Assembly (NCBI RefSeq): GCF_036884295.1
Contig: NZ_CP145608.1
Span: 1,240,001-1,304,000 of the forward strand
From: Brochothrix thermosphacta DSM 20171 = FSL F6-1036
GTDB lineage: Bacteria; Bacillota; Bacilli; Lactobacillales; Listeriaceae
DNA: 64,000 bases
Reading direction: 5' to 3'
This document shows positions 1-8,897 of the stretch, piece after piece (position 1 is the first letter of the stretch; each line of letters opens with the position of its first letter). A model generated the notes under the pieces. It did no database searches. It saw only the letters and a list, made by a program, of their open reading frames with translations, and was not told where the DNA came from. The position numbers were made by a program, and so were the translations under genes.

Positions 1-2
1 CG

Positions 3-251
3 TTGTTTAATTTTTTAATCCCCGCAGGAGAAATAGCAATTGGATTAGGCTTAATCTTTGGTATATTGACACGCAGTGCAATTTTAGCTGCTTGTTTTAT
101 GGCAATCAACTATTGGTTGGCAAACATGATATATATTTATCCAATACAATTAATGGGTAGTATAATATTGTTAGCATGTTATAATCAAGCTACAAAATAC
201 CGCTTATTATCTTTATGGCGTTACTTCAAAAAAAGAAAATTAGCATCTTAA
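3..251 (+). CDS. DoxX-like membrane protein, C-terminal part
   Basis: The reading frame is open at the left window edge, so this is the last ~82 residues of a longer protein; the TTG at position 3 is probably internal. It shows hydrophobic helices (around residues 1-40 and 45-60) with the motif PAGEIAIGLGLIFG and a basic tail ending KKRKLAS. Small four-helix DoxX/DoxD proteins have this kind of sequence, which is why I name the family. Its substrate cannot be told. It is separated by about 80 bp from the response regulator that follows, so co-transcription is possible but not shown. Confidence 0.5.
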   Translation: MFNFLIPAGEIAIGLGLIFGILTRSAILAACFMAINYWLANMIYIYPIQLMGSIILLACYNQATKYRLLSLWRYFKKRKLAS

Positions 252-329
252 TAATCATATAAACAAGTGAAGCATAAGTTAAATAGACTTATGTTTCATT
301 TGTCATTTTGTTGGTAAAGGAGGGGTAAT

Positions 330-1019
330 ATGAAAAGAACTATTTTACTTGTAGATGATGAAAGAACAATTATTGATATTTCAAAAAAATATTTAGAAAA
401 AGAAGGTTATCGTGTATTTCAAGCAACGAGTGCAAAAGAGGCGATGAGCATTTATGATAATCAAACAATCGATTTGATTATTACGGATATCATGATGCCG
501 GAAATTGATGGTTATGAGTTTATAATGGACACACTCGAAAAGAATGAGCAGATACCATTTATTTTTATCACAGCAAAAAATGCCAATCAAGATCGTTTAT
601 ATTCCTTAACATTAGGGGCAGACGATTATATTACAAAACCGTTCAATCCACTAGAACTTGTACTAAGAGTTAAAAATATCTTACGTAGAGTGTATCGTGA
701 AACAGATAAGACAATTGAAATTGCTCAGTTATCAATGGATTTTGATCGTCGTTTTGTTAAAATTGGAGAACAATCCCTCGATTTAACAACGAAAGAATTT
801 ATGCTATTATGGGTGCTATCAAACGACTCTGATAAGGTGTTCTCAAAATCGGAAATTCTGAGCTTGGTTTGGGATAGTTATAGTAGGGATGATCGTAACA
901 CTGTGAATGTTCATATCCACCGACTGAGAGAAAAATTAGCCCCTTATTCTGATATTGTGGGTGCACCATTAATTAAGACAATCTGGGGCACAGGGTATAA
1001 ATTAGAGGTAACGTCATGA
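330..1019 (+). CDS. OmpR/PhoB-family response regulator
   Basis: A 229-aa two-component response regulator. The receiver domain (about 1-120) has the acidic pair D9/D10, the phosphoacceptor D53 in the stretch IITDIMMP, T81 and the conserved lysine K103 in ITKPF. A winged-helix DNA-binding domain follows (about 128-227). The start is supported by AAGGAGGGG just upstream. The last four bases (ATGA) overlap the kinase start, so the two are translationally coupled. The target is unknown; the upstream DoxX-like gene or the kinase's own operon are the nearest candidates. Family assignment is firm, function is not. Confidence 0.93.
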   Translation: MKRTILLVDDERTIIDISKKYLEKEGYRVFQATSAKEAMSIYDNQTIDLIITDIMMPEIDGYEFIMDTLEKNEQIPFIFITAKNANQDRLYSLTLGADDYITKPFNPLELVLRVKNILRRVYRETDKTIEIAQLSMDFDRRFVKIGEQSLDLTTKEFMLLWVLSNDSDKVFSKSEILSLVWDSYSRDDRNTVNVHIHRLREKLAPYSDIVGAPLIKTIWGTGYKLEVTS

Positions 1020-2047
1020 AATTAAGAAGAATAATATTTTTTAGTTATATTGGTGTTTTTTTATTGGTCTTACTTGTTACAAAATACTTTTTGAAATACA
1101 TGTTATTTGAGCAAAAAACAGCAAATATCGTTATGATTGTTGCTCTCGTTATTACGGTTTTATTGTTGTGCTTAAATTATTTAATTATGAAACCAATATT
1201 AAAAATTATTATAGCATTACAAATAACAAGTCAAAAAAATGCTAATGGCGATTTTACTATTTTAAAAGAAAAAGCATTTGCTTCAGAAATTGCGCTACTC
1301 TTGAATGATTACAATGTGATGGTGAAACAATTGGAGCAACAGGTTGTACAAATAAAAGCAGGTGAAAAAGAGAAGAATGAGATAATTGCTAACCTATCTC
1401 ATGATATTAAAACGCCAGTAGCTTCACTAACGGCCGTAGGTCAGGCTTTATCCGATGACATTTTAGATGATGACGAAAAGAAATACTATTTACAAGCTGT
1501 ATTAGATAATTGTCACCGAATTGCTGATTTATCAGATGAGCTTGCTCAATTCGTGGAACAAGAGAGTGCTGTGATAGGGATGTGCAAAGACGAAATATGG
1601 TTGGATGAAGTTTTAATCAGTGTTTTAACAGCATTCAAAGGAAAAATTGATCGTTCCCAGCGAGAAATTCTTGTCGAAGGTACTGAATTTTCAGAGCCTA
1701 TTTATTCCAATGAATCCGCGATATTCCGCATCCTTTACAACGTGATTGATAATAGTTTGAAGTACTCACAACCACAAACACCTATAAAAATCAGCGTGGA
1801 AAAGCAGCCTACTTATATTAGGATTTCGATTAAGGATTTTGGTCAAGGTATTGCTGAAGCTGAATTAGAAAAAATCTTCCAACGGACCTATCGCATAGAA
1901 AAATCACGCAACCAAACGACAGGGGGCAATGGCTTGGGGTTGTCGATTGCTAAAAAACTATTAGAAAATTTAGGTGGAAATATTTCAGTTTGCTCAAAAG
2001 AAGGCGAAGGAAGTACATTCTGCATTGAAGTACCGTACCGTGTTTAA
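1016..2047 (+). CDS. Sensor histidine kinase, intramembrane-sensing type
   Basis: A 343-aa membrane histidine kinase partnered with the regulator it overlaps. Two transmembrane helices lie at about residues 7-25 and 38-58 with only about a dozen residues between them, so there is almost no extracellular domain; kinases of this build usually sense envelope stress or a membrane partner. The dimerisation domain has H129 in NLSHDIKTP, followed by an N box (NVIDNSLKYS), a G1 box (DFGQGI) and a G2 box (GNGLGLSIAKKLL). All catalytic motifs look intact. The signal is unknown. Confidence 0.92.
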   Translation: MKLRRIIFFSYIGVFLLVLLVTKYFLKYMLFEQKTANIVMIVALVITVLLLCLNYLIMKPILKIIIALQITSQKNANGDFTILKEKAFASEIALLLNDYNVMVKQLEQQVVQIKAGEKEKNEIIANLSHDIKTPVASLTAVGQALSDDILDDDEKKYYLQAVLDNCHRIADLSDELAQFVEQESAVIGMCKDEIWLDEVLISVLTAFKGKIDRSQREILVEGTEFSEPIYSNESAIFRILYNVIDNSLKYSQPQTPIKISVEKQPTYIRISIKDFGQGIAEAELEKIFQRTYRIEKSRNQTTGGNGLGLSIAKKLLENLGGNISVCSKEGEGSTFCIEVPYRV

Positions 2048-2235
2048 AATGTAACGTAATCCATTCAAACAGTTTGATAAAACCAAATTTTCACCAAAAG
2101 AGATAAGGTTTAGTACGTGTTAAAAATACGACAATCGAGATTATACATAAAACAGACATAGTAATAAAGCTATTAACACTGCAAAATAGTGTACAATGAA
2201 AGTGGTTAAATAGATGATGAAGGGGAGTCACATAC

Positions 2236-3201
2236 ATGAAAATGGTTATTTTAGATGGATACGGTTTAAATCCGGGAGACATTAGTTGGGCACCTTTGGA
2301 GACTTTAGGAGAAATCAGTGTGTATGATCGTACGCCGGAAAATGATACAGCCTTAATTATTGAAAGAATTGGGGATGCCCGTATTATTTTCACTAATAAA
2401 GTACCAATCACACAAGAGGTAATGCTTGCATGTCCACAACTAGAGTATATCGGAGTGTTAGCGACAGGCTATAACGTTGTAGATATCGAAGCAGCGAAAG
2501 AAAAACATATTGTTGTGACAAATGTACCTAGTTATGGAACAGATGCAGTCGCACAATTTACATTTGCATTGTTATTAGAAATTGCGAGCCAAGTTGGTTT
2601 GCATAATCGTTCTGTGAAAGCTGGGGATTGGCAAAATAGCCCTGATTTCACTTACTGGAAACAACCGTTATTTGAACTGTCTGGTAAAACGCTTGGATTG
2701 GTTGGTTATGGTTTAATCGCTCAAAAAGTAGCGGAAATTGCAGTTGTTTTTGGCATGACAGTTATCTACTATAATCATCGTCATAAACAGTCTAAAACAC
2801 AAGGTGTTAAGCAGGTAACGTTGAGTGAGGTTTATCATGAAGCGGATATCATTAGTTTACATGTGCCACAAATGCCAGAAACAACGCAGATGATTAATAA
2901 TGAAGCAATCCAACAAATGAAAGAGGATGTCATACTAATTAACACGTCTCGTGGTGGCTTATTAGATGAAGAAGCAGTTGCTGCTGCATTAAATACAGGT
3001 AAAATTGCAGCTTTGGGTGCGGATGTAGTCACAAAAGAACCAATATTGGCAACAAACCCCTTATTAACAGCAAAAAATTGTTACTTAACACCGCATATTG
3101 CTTGGGCACCCGTTGAGGCAAGAGAACGTTTGTTGGGTATAGCAGTCGATAATGTGAAAAAATTCTTGGAAGGCACACCGCAAAATAACGTTGCTAACTA
3201 A
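2236..3201 (+). CDS. D-2-hydroxyacid dehydrogenase (glycerate/hydroxypyruvate reductase-like)
   Basis: A 321-aa NAD(P)-dependent oxidoreductase that should interconvert a 2-keto acid and a D-2-hydroxy acid. The nucleotide-binding loop is GLVGYGLIAQ (G154-Q163). Catalytic residues R239 (NTSRGG), E268 (TKEP) and H287 (TPHIAW) are present. After the second strand of the Rossmann fold the usual aspartate is replaced by N180-H-R, which may favour NADP(H); that is inference. Length fits the HprA/GyaR type. It has its own AGGGGAG ribosome site and a terminator behind it, so it is probably a single-gene unit. Confidence 0.88.
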   Translation: MKMVILDGYGLNPGDISWAPLETLGEISVYDRTPENDTALIIERIGDARIIFTNKVPITQEVMLACPQLEYIGVLATGYNVVDIEAAKEKHIVVTNVPSYGTDAVAQFTFALLLEIASQVGLHNRSVKAGDWQNSPDFTYWKQPLFELSGKTLGLVGYGLIAQKVAEIAVVFGMTVIYYNHRHKQSKTQGVKQVTLSEVYHEADIISLHVPQMPETTQMINNEAIQQMKEDVILINTSRGGLLDEEAVAAALNTGKIAALGADVVTKEPILATNPLLTAKNCYLTPHIAWAPVEARERLLGIAVDNVKKFLEGTPQNNVAN

Positions 3202-3252
3202 AGAGCTACATCATGGGTTGATAGAGTAACAAATTTTATATCATAAATATAG

Positions 3253-3300
3253 AAAAACAACAGTTCAATCACGTTATGATGTGACGGAGCTGTTGTTTTT
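3253..3300. terminator. Bidirectional terminator
   Basis: An 11-bp perfect stem, AAAAACAACAG (3253-3263) with CTGTTGTTTTT (3290-3300), lies between two convergent genes and gives a T-run on both strands. Confidence 0.8.
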
Positions 3301-3307
3301 ATTTGTG

Positions 3308-4294
3308 TTATGCATAGATAGTATCTTTTGTTGCAAGCCATTGTAAACCGATAAAAGTATGCGCCACAAAATCATCTGCAAGGTGAAATTTTGGCTTATT
3401 AGGCTGTTTTTTTAACATGTCATGTTGTGATATTAGTTTATTAAAAGTATTTTCAGCAAGTGCTGGTTTATAAATAACAAAATGTTGAGGTGCAACAACA
3501 ACATTATAGATACAAATTATTTCTAGTAATTGTTTAATTTCAGCGTCAATCTCTTGATGAAAAGGCTCGTTAATAATATGCGGTAAGTACTTACCCTCAC
3601 CAGCTAAACCATTTTGGCTCAATAACAACGTTTTACGAGAAAATACGCAAATTCCTGGTCGACTTTGTTCGGGATAATAGACACCTACGACAACATCTTT
3701 TAGAGGTAGTTGCTGTTTAAGGCAGTACCCAATTGTTGCGAGATTTGCATCGTTTTCAATATGAATGGGTAAGTCAGTAATGATTGAAAAAGCTTGTTTG
3801 AACGACCAGCCGTTAAATTCATCACCCCAACTAGAAACGACGATATCATCAACAATCTTACCAGGGAAAGAGAGGTTGATACTCGTGATGATATTAGAAT
3901 GTGAGAGCATTTCTGCCACAATATTGCGCAATCCATCTATCGTAATGGGTGAAAAAGCAAAACGGCGATGTTCAATGGTAAGTCCGGCTAAATTAGTAAT
4001 GTTGGCAACGATTTGTAATTTTTTATTTTCTTCCAGCATTAAAATATCAAGAGAGTGATGTTGATCATAGTTAAAATGAAACAATGCAGCAGGGCGTCCC
4101 ATCTTTTGCTGAACATGTTCACCTTCAATGAAACATTTTTCCGAAACAAGTTCTTTTACAAGCGTGTTAACAGTGACAGTACTAACGTCAATTGCTTCAG
4201 CAAGTTGCGTTTTTGTTGCAGTCTTATGCTTGAAAAGATATTGTTGCAATTTAATTTTATTTTCATTTTGAATGGGAGTTTTGTTTTTGGACAT
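3308..4294 (-). CDS. ROK-family (NagC/XylR-type) transcriptional regulator
   Basis: A 328-aa sugar-responsive type repressor. The N-terminal winged helix spans about 8-65 (TKTQLAEAIDVSTVTVNTLV is the recognition region), and a ROK sugar-kinase-like domain follows, with IENDANLATIGY near the middle. The zinc motif with several cysteines that ROK proteins usually carry is not visible, so the effector domain is divergent. I start it at ATG 4294 because AAAGGAG lies 5 bp upstream; the in-frame ATG 36 bases earlier has no ribosome site. It is divergent from the HAD phosphatase gene, which is a plausible target. The effector is unknown. Confidence 0.82.
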   Translation of the reverse strand: MSKNKTPIQNENKIKLQQYLFKHKTATKTQLAEAIDVSTVTVNTLVKELVSEKCFIEGEHVQQKMGRPAALFHFNYDQHHSLDILMLEENKKLQIVANITNLAGLTIEHRRFAFSPITIDGLRNIVAEMLSHSNIITSINLSFPGKIVDDIVVSSWGDEFNGWSFKQAFSIITDLPIHIENDANLATIGYCLKQQLPLKDVVVGVYYPEQSRPGICVFSRKTLLLSQNGLAGEGKYLPHIINEPFHQEIDAEIKQLLEIICIYNVVVAPQHFVIYKPALAENTFNKLISQHDMLKKQPNKPKFHLADDFVAHTFIGLQWLATKDTIYA

Positions 4295-4490
4295 GATGTC
4301 TCCTTTCAAAAACAATGTTTGATATAACATCTCTAACTATATAGGCAAATATCAGAAAAGTAAATGTTTTATGAGTGAAAATACTTGTCGCTATCTCTAT
4401 TTGATGATATATTAAAGTCACTTAATTAAGTATCTTTATTATGATGCTGATCAAGTGTTTTTACTATCTTATTATATGAGGAGAATGATG

Positions 4491-5300
4491 ATGATAAAAT
4501 TGGTTATTTCGGATATGGATGGTACATTTTTGAACAGTGCTGGTGATTTTAATCGCCCGTTTTATAAAGAAGTTAAACAATTAATGGATCAGCAAGGTGT
4601 ACAATTTGCAGCATGTACAGGAAAACAATGTGAACGAGTAGAAGCAATATTTGGTGAAGAAGCAAATGATATTTGGATTCTTGGTGACAGTGCTACCCGT
4701 ATTAAACGAAAAGGGGAGTATGTATACGAATCATTATTAGCAAATGAAATTGGTTTAGCACTTATTAAAAAAATAGAAACAGTAGCACCTAACGTTGTTA
4801 TCATTGCTTGTACAGCAAATGGTGCAATGGTTAAAAAAGATATTACCGAAGATGCGATAGCAATTGTGCGTGGTTCATATCACGAAGTCGGTTTTGTAGA
4901 AGATTACGCTACAATCACAGATGATTTTGTAAAAATCACTGTTTATGATAAAAATTTAAACTGTTTTGAAACAGTGAAAGAACTTGAAACGTTTACAGAT
5001 AAAGCTTATATCGTCGCTTCCGAAGCAGCGTGGATTGATGTATCCAATTATGATGTGCATAAAGGAACGACTGTGAAGAAATTACAAGCGATGTTAGATG
5101 TAACAGCAGATGAAACAATGTGTTTTGGAGATGGTTTAAATGATATTGAATTAATGGAAGAATTTACCTACAGTTTCGCTATGCGCAATGGTTTTGAAGC
5201 AACGAAGGATGTTGCTCGTTTTGTGACAGGGACAAATGATGAGGAAGCTGTACTGCATACTATTCAAGAGATTTTAGCGTTACAAACCCCATCAAAATAA
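4491..5300 (+). CDS. Cof-type HAD-superfamily hydrolase
   Basis: A 269-aa haloacid-dehalogenase phosphatase of the Cof (IIB cap) class, which usually dephosphorylates sugar phosphates or nucleotides such as FMN precursors. Motif I is DMDGTFLN near the N terminus, motif II is TGKQCERV, and the magnesium-binding motif IV is CFGDGLNDIELM. Three in-frame ATG codons sit in a row at 4485, 4488 and 4491; I chose 4491 because it has the best distance (7 bp) from AGGAG. It lies divergently beside the ROK regulator, so sugar phosphate chemistry under its control is plausible but unproven. Confidence 0.85.
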   Translation: MIKLVISDMDGTFLNSAGDFNRPFYKEVKQLMDQQGVQFAACTGKQCERVEAIFGEEANDIWILGDSATRIKRKGEYVYESLLANEIGLALIKKIETVAPNVVIIACTANGAMVKKDITEDAIAIVRGSYHEVGFVEDYATITDDFVKITVYDKNLNCFETVKELETFTDKAYIVASEAAWIDVSNYDVHKGTTVKKLQAMLDVTADETMCFGDGLNDIELMEEFTYSFAMRNGFEATKDVARFVTGTNDEEAVLHTIQEILALQTPSK

Positions 5301-5343
5301 TGGAAGATAAGTTGTTGCGAGTTTTTAATTTCAGTAAATAATA

Positions 5344-5380
5344 AACAAAGACAGTCCAATAAAAAGGACTGTCTTTGTTT
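5344..5380. terminator. Rho-independent terminator after the HAD gene
   Basis: A 14-bp perfect stem, AACAAAGACAGTCC (5344-5357) and GGACTGTCTTTGTT (5366-5379), with an 8-base loop and a T-rich tail. It can work for both strands and would also end the leftward operon that starts near 6403. Confidence 0.85.
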
Positions 5381-5514
5381 GCTGTTACTATTAAATCAGT
5401 GACTAGGATTATTATAATAAGTAGTCTAAAGAGAAATATAACCTTTTTTATAGTTATTTTACTGACGTAATCTTGTTTGAAACTATTCATTTTAAAAACA
5501 AAAATGATAATAAC

Positions 5515-5687
5515 TCATTTGTTTCGGCTAGAGTTTATTTTTTCTATAAGCGTGTCAATTCTGGTAATATCTTTCATTTTAGACTCATTTTTTATAGTAT
5601 CTACTGATTTTTTTCTATTGTTTGCACTGAACAAACTGTTAAAAAAGCAATAATACACAGTATTAAAATAATAATACTTTTATTCAT
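5515..5687 (-). pseudogene. Small secreted or lipoprotein-like peptide, frameshifted
   Basis: Reading leftward, AGGGG is followed 8 bp later by ATG 5687. The frame gives a hydrophobic leader (MNKSIIILILCIIAFLTVCS) and then stops at TAG (5601-5603) after 28 codons. A run of seven A residues (5608-5614 on the minus strand) comes just before; shifting by -1 there gives a further 30 residues (KSVDTIKNESKMKD... ending INSSRNK, stop at 5515-5517) of sensible charged sequence. Together they make a ~58-aa exported peptide; LTVC is a poor lipobox, so lipid attachment is uncertain. It follows the 118-aa unknown protein by about 47 bp and is probably the last gene of that operon. It could be a pseudogene, a homopolymer sequencing error, or a slippage-expressed gene. 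Confidence 0.5.
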
Positions 5688-5734
5688 CTGCTCATCCCCT
5701 TTGATTAAAAATCCCTATTTTTAAAATAGTTTAT

Positions 5735-6091
5735 TCAAAAAAATTTAGTTAATGAATTAATGTTGGTAAAAGAAAAAATCATACGCTTATTCTTTTTATA
5801 TTTTGAAAAACTCAGTTTACCTTCACGATAGAGTGTGTCGTTTTTGGCTAAAGCAACTTTTTTTGCGTTTTTAAAATCAATATTCTTTTCATTGCTGATT
5901 TTAATTATTTTTAATTGATCAAATGTTTGTGCTAAAAAAATTTCTTTGAGGTTAGTACTGTATGTCATCATATCGATGTTACCTTTTTTGAGCCAATTGA
6001 AGTTTAAAGCAGTCAAGTTTTGTTTTATTAACTGGATGCGTTTACGCATCGAAACATTTCTATTAAAAGATTGTTTTTCTAAATTCTCCAT
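5735..6091 (-). CDS. Protein of unknown function, 118 aa
   Basis: Not recognised. It is basic (many Lys and Arg), with no transmembrane segment or signal peptide, and the middle could be mostly helical (LKEIFLAQTFDQLKIIKI). It starts at ATG 6091 with AGAGGTG 5 bp upstream, which is a strong ribosome site, so I believe it is translated. It begins only 24 bp after the HTH-only LysR gene and is followed by a small secreted-peptide frame, so the three look like one operon. What the operon does cannot be read from the sequence. Confidence 0.6.
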   Translation of the reverse strand: MENLEKQSFNRNVSMRKRIQLIKQNLTALNFNWLKKGNIDMMTYSTNLKEIFLAQTFDQLKIIKISNEKNIDFKNAKKVALAKNDTLYREGKLSFSKYKKNKRMIFSFTNINSLTKFF

Positions 6092-6115
6092 TTTGCACCT
6101 CTTTTTCTTAATACG

Positions 6116-6403
6116 CTATTTTTTAGTAATATCAGCTTCGCTAGCTGTGATTTCATGTATTTTATCTACAACACTTGCCGACATTCCTGCTAATTTTTTT
6201 GTTCGTATATAAAGATAGTCTGCTGCTGGTAATGCAATTGTTTGTCGATGACTGGTTCGGAAAAGTTTAACATTGTGATTCCGTTCAATGTAAGCGATAT
6301 GCTGAGAGACAGTTGGTTGGGTAATATGTAATTCTTCAGCTGCTCTTGTATAATTGAGCGTTTCGTATACTTTTAAAAAAGTGTAATAACGTATGTCTAA
6401 CAT
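6116..6403 (-). CDS. LysR-type DNA-binding domain without effector domain
   Basis: A 95-aa protein made only of the LysR winged helix (YTRAAEELHITQPTVSQHIAYIE) and the start of the linker helix; normal LysR proteins are about 290-300 aa. The N terminus (MLDIRYYTFLKVYETLNYTR) is closely similar to that of the full-length LysR at 6961-7830 (MLDYHYETFLTVCKTLNYTR), so the two are paralogues and this one lost its ligand-binding part. It starts at ATG 6403 (AAGGG upstream) rather than 60 bases earlier. The stop falls in the linker region and no effector-domain remnant follows, since another gene starts 24 bp on. It may act as a constitutive or dominant-negative partner; that is inference. Confidence 0.7.
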   Translation of the reverse strand: MLDIRYYTFLKVYETLNYTRAAEELHITQPTVSQHIAYIERNHNVKLFRTSHRQTIALPAADYLYIRTKKLAGMSASVVDKIHEITASEADITKK

Positions 6404-6960
6404 TTTGTTTTTTCCCTTCTCACTTGCTAAGTAATAAGTAGTGAAAGTAGATTTAATTTTCAATTAGCTTTCAATAGTTCACTTCCTTAAAATCACTTAC
6501 TCTACTTTTTAAAGTATACGCCCTTAATTTTCAGCCGTGAAATAATCGTTTTTAATGTATCCATTCATTTTTTTAATAGTTATTATAAAAAAAGAAATAT
6601 AGTATCATATTTTTCTTTAAAAGCAATCTTTTTTGGAATTTTGTATTTGGGAGGAAAAGGGGGATTTTATCTGCTATTTCCAAAAGATGTACGATGAAAA
6701 AATAGGAGAATTTGTTTTAAAAATGAAAAAAGACCTTTTAAAATTATTTTCGAAGGTATTTTATGATATCTAAAAGATATTTAAGATTAACTGCTTGAAT
6801 AAAACTTAGCAAAATAAGATACGATTATTACGTTAAATAAGTGCTTTGATTTTTGATCAGGTAATTAGGGCTTTTTATAATATTTTTTGCATAGATAACA
6901 CACTATTAAATACAAAAAAGCTATTTCTGGTTAAGAAATAGCTTTTCGGGACTTTTTTAA
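6404..6960. other. Intergenic stretch, AT-rich
   Basis: About 550 bp between two leftward genes. It holds the upstream region of the HTH-only LysR (a TTGAAA box near 6470 on the minus strand) and, at its left-reading end, the terminator of the full LysR gene. A 16-codon frame at 6723 is too short and weak to call. Nothing else convincing. Confidence 0.5.
6914..6946 (-). terminator. Terminator of the LysR gene
   Basis: A 13-bp perfect stem (AGAAATAGCTTTT at 6934-6946 with its complement at 6916-6928), a 5-base loop, and a run of T on the minus strand. Confidence 0.85.
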
Positions 6961-7830
6961 TTATTGAAATTTTTCTTTCATTTTCAGAATGAAATCCGTG
7001 GTTGGATTATCCGATAAATAAACAAAATTCATATTTTTCGGATCGAAGGGTTCTTTAAAATGAAGTTGTTTTAAACTACCTCTAGCTAATTCTTCTTCGA
7101 CACAAACATCAAAAAGAAAACTGATACCGATATTTTTCTCGACGACACGCTTAATTAGGTCGATACTACCTAATTTTGTTTGATGCTTAAAACTTGTAAT
7201 ATCTATTTGTTCTTTTTGTAAAATGTTTTCAAGCGAAGAGAGTGTTCCTGAACCTAATTCACAAGTGATTAATTGATAATCAAAAAGATCTTCAAATTTT
7301 ACTTCTTGATCTGCTAGTTCGAATTCAGGAGAGCAGACACCAACTATCGTTGATTGAGCAAATGGAAAACTAGAAAAAACATCTTGATTAAAATCACCTT
7401 CTATAAAGGCTGCGTCAATTTTCCCTTGCGCCAAATAATCAAGCAATATTTGTGTGTTCTCAACCATGACATCAAGACGAAATTCTTTTTGGTCATGAAA
7501 CATTTGTACAAAGAAAGAAGGGATAATATAATCGCTGATGGAAAGAGTACACCCTAAATTTATCTTAGTATAGTCCAGCGAATGTAATTCATCAAGTGTT
7601 TTTGTTGAGTAGTTTAGCATAAATTGTATTTTGTTAAATAGGAAAGTGCCTTCATTTGTTAAATAGACTTTTTTGTTTTTATGATAAAATAATTTTGTAC
7701 CCATTCGCTGTTCTAAAAATGCTATATGATTACTTACAGCGGGTTGACTCATGTTTAATGCTTCAACAGCTCGAGTATAATTAAGCGTTTTACAAACAGT
7801 TAAAAACGTTTCGTAGTGATAATCTAGCAT
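6961..7830 (-). CDS. LysR-family transcriptional regulator
   Basis: A 289-aa full-length LysR protein: winged helix at about 1-60 (NYTRAVEALNMSQPAVSNHIAFLEQ is the helix-turn-helix region), a linker helix, then a two-lobed periplasmic-binding-protein-like effector domain. The core GCTLSISDYIIPSF marks the start of the effector domain. It ends at the terminator at 6914-6946. No good ribosome site is seen near ATG 7830, so the start is less sure than the family. It lies upstream of, and in the same direction as, its shortened paralogue. The target is unknown. Confidence 0.88.
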   Translation of the reverse strand: MLDYHYETFLTVCKTLNYTRAVEALNMSQPAVSNHIAFLEQRMGTKLFYHKNKKVYLTNEGTFLFNKIQFMLNYSTKTLDELHSLDYTKINLGCTLSISDYIIPSFFVQMFHDQKEFRLDVMVENTQILLDYLAQGKIDAAFIEGDFNQDVFSSFPFAQSTIVGVCSPEFELADQEVKFEDLFDYQLITCELGSGTLSSLENILQKEQIDITSFKHQTKLGSIDLIKRVVEKNIGISFLFDVCVEEELARGSLKQLHFKEPFDPKNMNFVYLSDNPTTDFILKMKEKFQ

Positions 7831-8165
7831 ATTTAAAATAGTAGTATCTAAAAAGACACCACTAATTCCCCCCTTTACTATATGGATTCTTTCTTCTATT
7901 ATATTGCAAAGAGATAGGGTTTACAATTTTTCATAGAGGTGATGCGTTAAAGAATCAACAAAAAGGTTGGGTGATTTCTGAGTATAAAGATTAATTTTAA
8001 GATATCAGTAAATCAACGCTTAAGTTTTCTATTAAGAATTTTCAACTCATAACGCAGATGAATTAGCATCTCAGTGCTAAATGTGTTTAGTCTTATCAAA
8101 AATATAACTTGAATTTTTAATATGTTATATTAAGAGTGGCTAACTTTAAAAAGGGAAGTGTTAGG
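7831..8165. other. Divergent intergenic region
   Basis: About 335 bp between the leftward LysR gene and the rightward kinase, AT-rich. A LysR operator would be expected here, but I could not pick out a convincing T-N11-A dyad. Confidence 0.3.
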
Positions 8166-8660
8166 ATGTCAAAATTAATTATTTTGCGTGGTAATTCTGG
8201 CAGTGGTAAAACGACAGTGGCTAATCGATTACAAAAACAACTGGGTGAAAACACACTTGTTGTCTCACAAGATATAGTGCGTCGAACCATGCTCAAAACA
8301 CATGATCGAGAAAATAATCTTTCGATAAATTTAATAAGTCAAATTGCAAAATATGGTAAAGCTAATTGTGATATTTGTATTGTTGAAGGTATTTTAGTGA
8401 AAGAGTATTATGGTGAGATGCTTATAACGCTGATGGCGGATTTTGATGAAGCTTATGTTTACTATTTTGATCTTCCGTTTGAAGAGACATTAGTAAGGCA
8501 TCAACAGCGCAAACAGTCCGCCGAATTTGATGGGAACAAAATGAAGAGTTGGTGGGTGGATAGTGATTACTTAGGAACGATTAATGAAAAATTATTAACA
8601 ACAGAAATGACTGAAACACATTTGGTAAGTGTTATTTTGTCGGATATTGCAGATGATTAG
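8166..8660 (+). CDS. Small P-loop kinase (AAA_33/zeta-toxin-like fold)
   Basis: A 164-aa nucleotide-binding protein. The Walker A motif GNSGSGKTT starts at residue 9, followed by SQDIVRRTML and a hydrophobic strand IVEGILVKEYYG; the lid region has HQQRKQSAEF. This pattern is that of small metabolite or nucleoside kinases and zeta-toxin-like enzymes; no antitoxin gene is adjacent, so a housekeeping or detoxifying kinase is likelier than a toxin. I start at ATG 8166 (GGGAAG upstream) and not at the GTG 30 bases earlier. The substrate is unknown. Confidence 0.7.
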   Translation: MSKLIILRGNSGSGKTTVANRLQKQLGENTLVVSQDIVRRTMLKTHDRENNLSINLISQIAKYGKANCDICIVEGILVKEYYGEMLITLMADFDEAYVYYFDLPFEETLVRHQQRKQSAEFDGNKMKSWWVDSDYLGTINEKLLTTEMTETHLVSVILSDIADD

Positions 8661-8897
8661 AAATAGCATACGATAAATCGCTGAAGTATGTGATAAGCCG
8701 GTCAAAATAGGGTATATTAGTTAGGATAGCTCATCTATTGAGTATAATGATAATTGATTTTTGCTAACTGATTCTATCATAAAAAGAATTAGGTCAGAAG
8801 TCGCATTTAATTTACATAATTAACGGCTTATTGTTCGATTGTTGTTGTCTATTTTGCTATAATATATAGGAAAGATTGATTTTAAGGAGGATGACGA

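Noticed and set aside
5260-5490. 76-codon minus-strand frame
   Set aside because: It overlaps the HAD gene and its terminator and has no ribosome site.
8166-8660. Zeta-type toxin call for the P-loop kinase
   Set aside because: No epsilon-like antitoxin gene is adjacent; a general small kinase is safer.
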